A DNA stretch of 64,000 nt. Source: Neelides folsomi (Eukaryota > Arthropoda > Collembola > Neelipleona > Neelidae). The stretch covers positions 62,001 through 126,000 of the forward strand of contig JAQGBZ010000007.1 of NCBI GenBank assembly GCA_034687125.1, in the 5' to 3' direction. A program made the translations under genes and the position numbers. Below are positions 59,867 to 64,000 of the stretch, in pieces. The notes under the pieces were generated by a model, which was not told the origin of the DNA, searched no databases, and saw nothing but the letters and a program-made list of their open reading frames with translations. Position 1 is the first letter of the stretch; each line of letters starts with the position of its first letter.

Positions 59867-61383
59867 TTCGACTATTAATTTTTCTTATCTCATTTATAAC
59901 GTGAACTCGACAACATGATCATTTTAGAATTCGCTATTAATTTGCATACAAAGTGTATCTATTCATAAATGGGAACATCTCCTTCTAATGTCAAGAATTG
60001 AATGATGCAGCACTAGGCGCTATTTAACTAATTTCTTAACCAATAGTAGCATTCGCTTGGATTCAAGGGTCAAACAATGTGCATAATTTTCGCGATGCCC
60101 AATGTAGGTAACCAGTTATATAAATATGTATAAGCCTTGCATTTAATACACAAGTTTAAATGAACTGTGAGTTTGCATATACGAGGAATTTAAAGTCATT
60201 TAAATGTATTAGTAGAACGTAATTGTAATTATCTAATCCTGACATTTCATTCAACTTGATAAGCCCATGAGGAATATGTTCGAGAGTGTGATCTTCGTTT
60301 AAACCCATCCTCATTATTATTATGAAGGAGAGAGAAGTTGATTGGTAAGAATGAGATGTGAACTTGAAAATAAGTTACACCACATAACTCGAGCGTGGAG
60401 AATCCAGAAAACAATGTATACTTACATATATAATAATATATGTATATATTTTTACCTACATGGATGCTACACTCTTGAGTATGTATGTATATTTCCAAGG
60501 ATCACTTACCAAGTTTTCACCTCAGTCAGATGAGTGGTAGTATCCAATTGATTCTTAAGAAAACGTGTCCGTGACAGACATGAACCGTCGGTTTTTGCAG
60601 CCAAGGAAGGTGGGTTCAATTCTTCGTGTCATTCATCCCAATGATCAACAATTGTATTAATTAACCCCAGCCCATATTGTCATTTCTTTCATCCTACCTA
60701 ATGGAGAAGAATAGAAATTATTCCAAGTGGAGGAAATGTTGATCGGGCATATGAATCCACTACCAGGCAGGACTGCTTGAACCACGTGCAAATTATAAAA
60801 CTAGACACGTCAGACAGATTTGTCCTCTTGGTGAATATGACCATGTGTACTTAGGTACTTATATCTGGCATATCCAAATTCCTTGTGAAAATTTCTCCAT
60901 TTCTCCGACCGACTCTCCGTGTATTGTCCTATTGAGCAAAAAATGTTTAATGAATTTGTGTCACAAAGCCAATGAGAGCGTTAACCCAGCATTATTATTT
61001 AGTGCTGAATTTTTATGACCGCATACTTAACAGTGAGTAAACACTAAAACCGTGTATCTTTGAACTATTAAACTTCCCGATATGAAGAAAATACAACTTT
61101 TACTAAACAAATCACTGGTCACACAGAGTCAAAGAGTCAACATTTGGCATAAAAATAGCTAAATATGGCACAGAATACAGAGCGTACATTTATTTAAAAG
61201 TAAATACTTATTCCGAATCACTTATGATGACTTGTTGACCTTAAATTACATCTAACTCACTTTTAAATTCAATAACTATTTGCCTATGCATAAATTAAAA
61301 ATCAAACTCTTAAACTATGTATGTAGTGGAATATTCGTAATAAATTAATGAACATTCGTAAGAATTGATAAAACGTTTACTCG

Positions 61384-61399
61384 TCATCATCATCATCAT
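61384..61399. repeat. short (CAT)n run
   Basis: Five CAT units in tandem in AT-rich intergenic DNA. Confidence 0.7.
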
Positions 61400-62972
61400 T
61401 GGGGAAATGATCTCATCTGATTAGAAATGGAAATACTACTCCAAATTTCATCATTTAAAATATACACACGCCTAACTTACAATTTATAATAATTTATAAA
61501 GTAAAAGTATTGATTTAATACTAACTAGCGACAGCGACTCCGCCAATTCACATATTAATTTGCAATTTTATCGTTAGTTCGACTAAAAAACCATTGCTCA
61601 ACTTATTTCGTTAATATTATTACCTACACACATACACATATCTTGCATACCTACTTTACCTAGATATTGTGGTATATTTCTGATGTTCTATTCCTTGTAC
61701 CTTATGTGGTGTCTTTCTATGCCATGAACTTCCGTTGTGTATGTAATAGTCATCGAGTGGAAGTGTTCTTGAATAGCTGCAAGTTATGTGTTTCCCTAAT
61801 TTCCTATGCTCCTCCCATGACTTCAGGTATGAAATCGGATGCTCTTTGATGGGAATGAAGAGGTAGAGGTTTACAACAATAACATGGTCCTTCTACATTT
61901 ATTCAGTATGTTGGACTGAGTCTCTCCTAAGGTTGGTATTCCTTGAGGTGTTCCTCCTAGGTCTCTTGAGACTCGAGTGAGGCTTCTCCAGGAATCCAGG
62001 ATGAAGGAAGACTCGGGAGCTGGTGGATGACGATGAGGAGGCAGCGACAACGTCCCTCCGCAGTCCCATGCTAATCCTTATTAGTCACCGACAATATATA
62101 TAATATATACATTACATATATATCTTTCCAGGTCTTCCTTTATCCTTGCTTATATTTGGAATTGGAATCTACACGTAAATATATGTATATACGAGATTCT
62201 AAAATATCAAGCATTGACAAGCAAGCGATTTAAACTTATATAATTATAAGTTTTATATACAATTAGGTATAACCAATGCACAATCAGTCATTCGTAACGA
62301 TGCTCTTGATGTGATAGTTAAAGGGGATTTATAATTGATTTTATAAAATATTTACCCGAGGTTGGGAATTCTACTGTTGACATAATTCCATGCAGCGAAG
62401 TTAAGTTGGGCTCGAGATGAATTAATATTTCATCTCGAAATCCCTGTCGCATCGCCATTTTAAGAAGCCGAAAGATCGAAGGGAGATGAGGTTGGCTCGC
62501 AGATCTTTTGGATGGACCAACTCTGGAAATTGGGCATGTTCAACGCGTGGTCGGAAAACTTGCCGGTCCGCCACTTTCGAGTTGTGGGCGTATCACGCGG
62601 TGTATTCGGCTTGGGGCTATACCCCACTATACCCTCCTATACACAGAATAGAATACGTTGCAATGTTGAGCTATCCTATTGTCAAAAATGGGGAATAACA
62701 TGTGGAGGATAGGGAAGGCCTTTGCGTGGTCTTTTGGCTCTATCTCGCGGGGATTGTTCTTCCTTCCTCCTCTGCCATCTTTAGAACACACAGCCGCGAC
62801 TTACTAAAGCCGCTATTACCTTCATTCATTGAACTGAATCAAGTCGTTCGGCATTTATGGTTTAATTAATTAAACTTTTATTATCAGCTTTCTTAAAGAC
62901 GCCCTCGTCGTCTAACCATCTTAAAAGAATAATTGGAAACGAGGCGGCGACTGCCGCGGTAAATAGAACAAA

Positions 62973-64000
<1,028 letters not shown>

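Larger units (their letters stand above)
58801..62972. other. intergenic and PRPF8 5' flank
   Basis: Mostly AT-rich with a (GA)n microsatellite at 59820-59864. GC-richer patches lie at about 61900-62070 and 62440-62970; the second directly precedes the PRPF8 start and fits its promoter. No other gene was recognised; open frames such as 60247-60498 and 61667-61849 are not supported. Confidence 0.5.

Overview
This is a piece of an AT-rich animal nuclear genome. Genes have many short exons joined by small AT-rich introns (mostly 50-150 bp) with GT-AG ends. Protein families such as MAGI, PHKG, SBSPON, MNT and PRPF8 are metazoan, and the look suggests an arthropod, perhaps a copepod. That species-level idea is inference from style, not from a marker gene. 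I rebuilt the exon chains by hand, and every internal chain keeps reading phase across all splice junctions. No prokaryotic, viral or CRISPR content was seen.

Layout, left to right: kynurenine 3-monooxygenase (minus, 3' end beyond the left edge, 782-3519); a Rho guanine-nucleotide exchange factor of the ARHGEF18/AKAP13/Cysts type (minus, 6296-11541); adenylate kinase 3 (plus, 13891-14962); a Tudor-domain protein (minus, 15321-16665); the scaffold MAGI with six PDZ, one guanylate-kinase-like and two WW domains (plus, 18939-24323); a 4 kb gene-poor stretch holding a ~580 bp inverted-repeat element (27036-27614); GGNBP2 (minus, 28238-31475); phosphorylase kinase gamma (plus, 34305-36083); SBSPON-like secreted protein (minus, 37084-38844); eIF4E transporter 4E-T (minus, 39446-43743); ubiquitin-conjugating enzyme UBE2L3 (plus, 45563-47223); the bHLHZip repressor MNT (minus, 49509-56180); about 7 kb without a recognised gene; and the 5' end of PRPF8 (plus, 62973 to the right edge).

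Several neighbours are head-to-head (RhoGEF/AK3, Tudor/MAGI, GGNBP2/PHKG, 4E-T/UBE2L3, MNT/PRPF8), and GC-richer blocks in the AT-rich background sit at these divergent 5' ends. There is no operon-like logic; the genes are mostly unrelated housekeeping or signalling genes.

The most striking observation is that the RhoGEF and the Tudor gene, two unrelated proteins, share a homologous 5' part: promoter-proximal sequence, a noncoding first exon with the same donor, a first coding exon, an intron in the same phase with the same kind of weak donor, and a second coding exon. One of the two genes therefore looks like a chimera made by partial duplication with AK3 left in between. Other points are a GC-AG intron in MAGI, an eIF4E-binding motif split by an intron in 4E-T, an Asp in the place of the activating Glu of PHKG, the SID of MNT encoded by an isolated first exon, and GC-rich blocks without an assigned gene.
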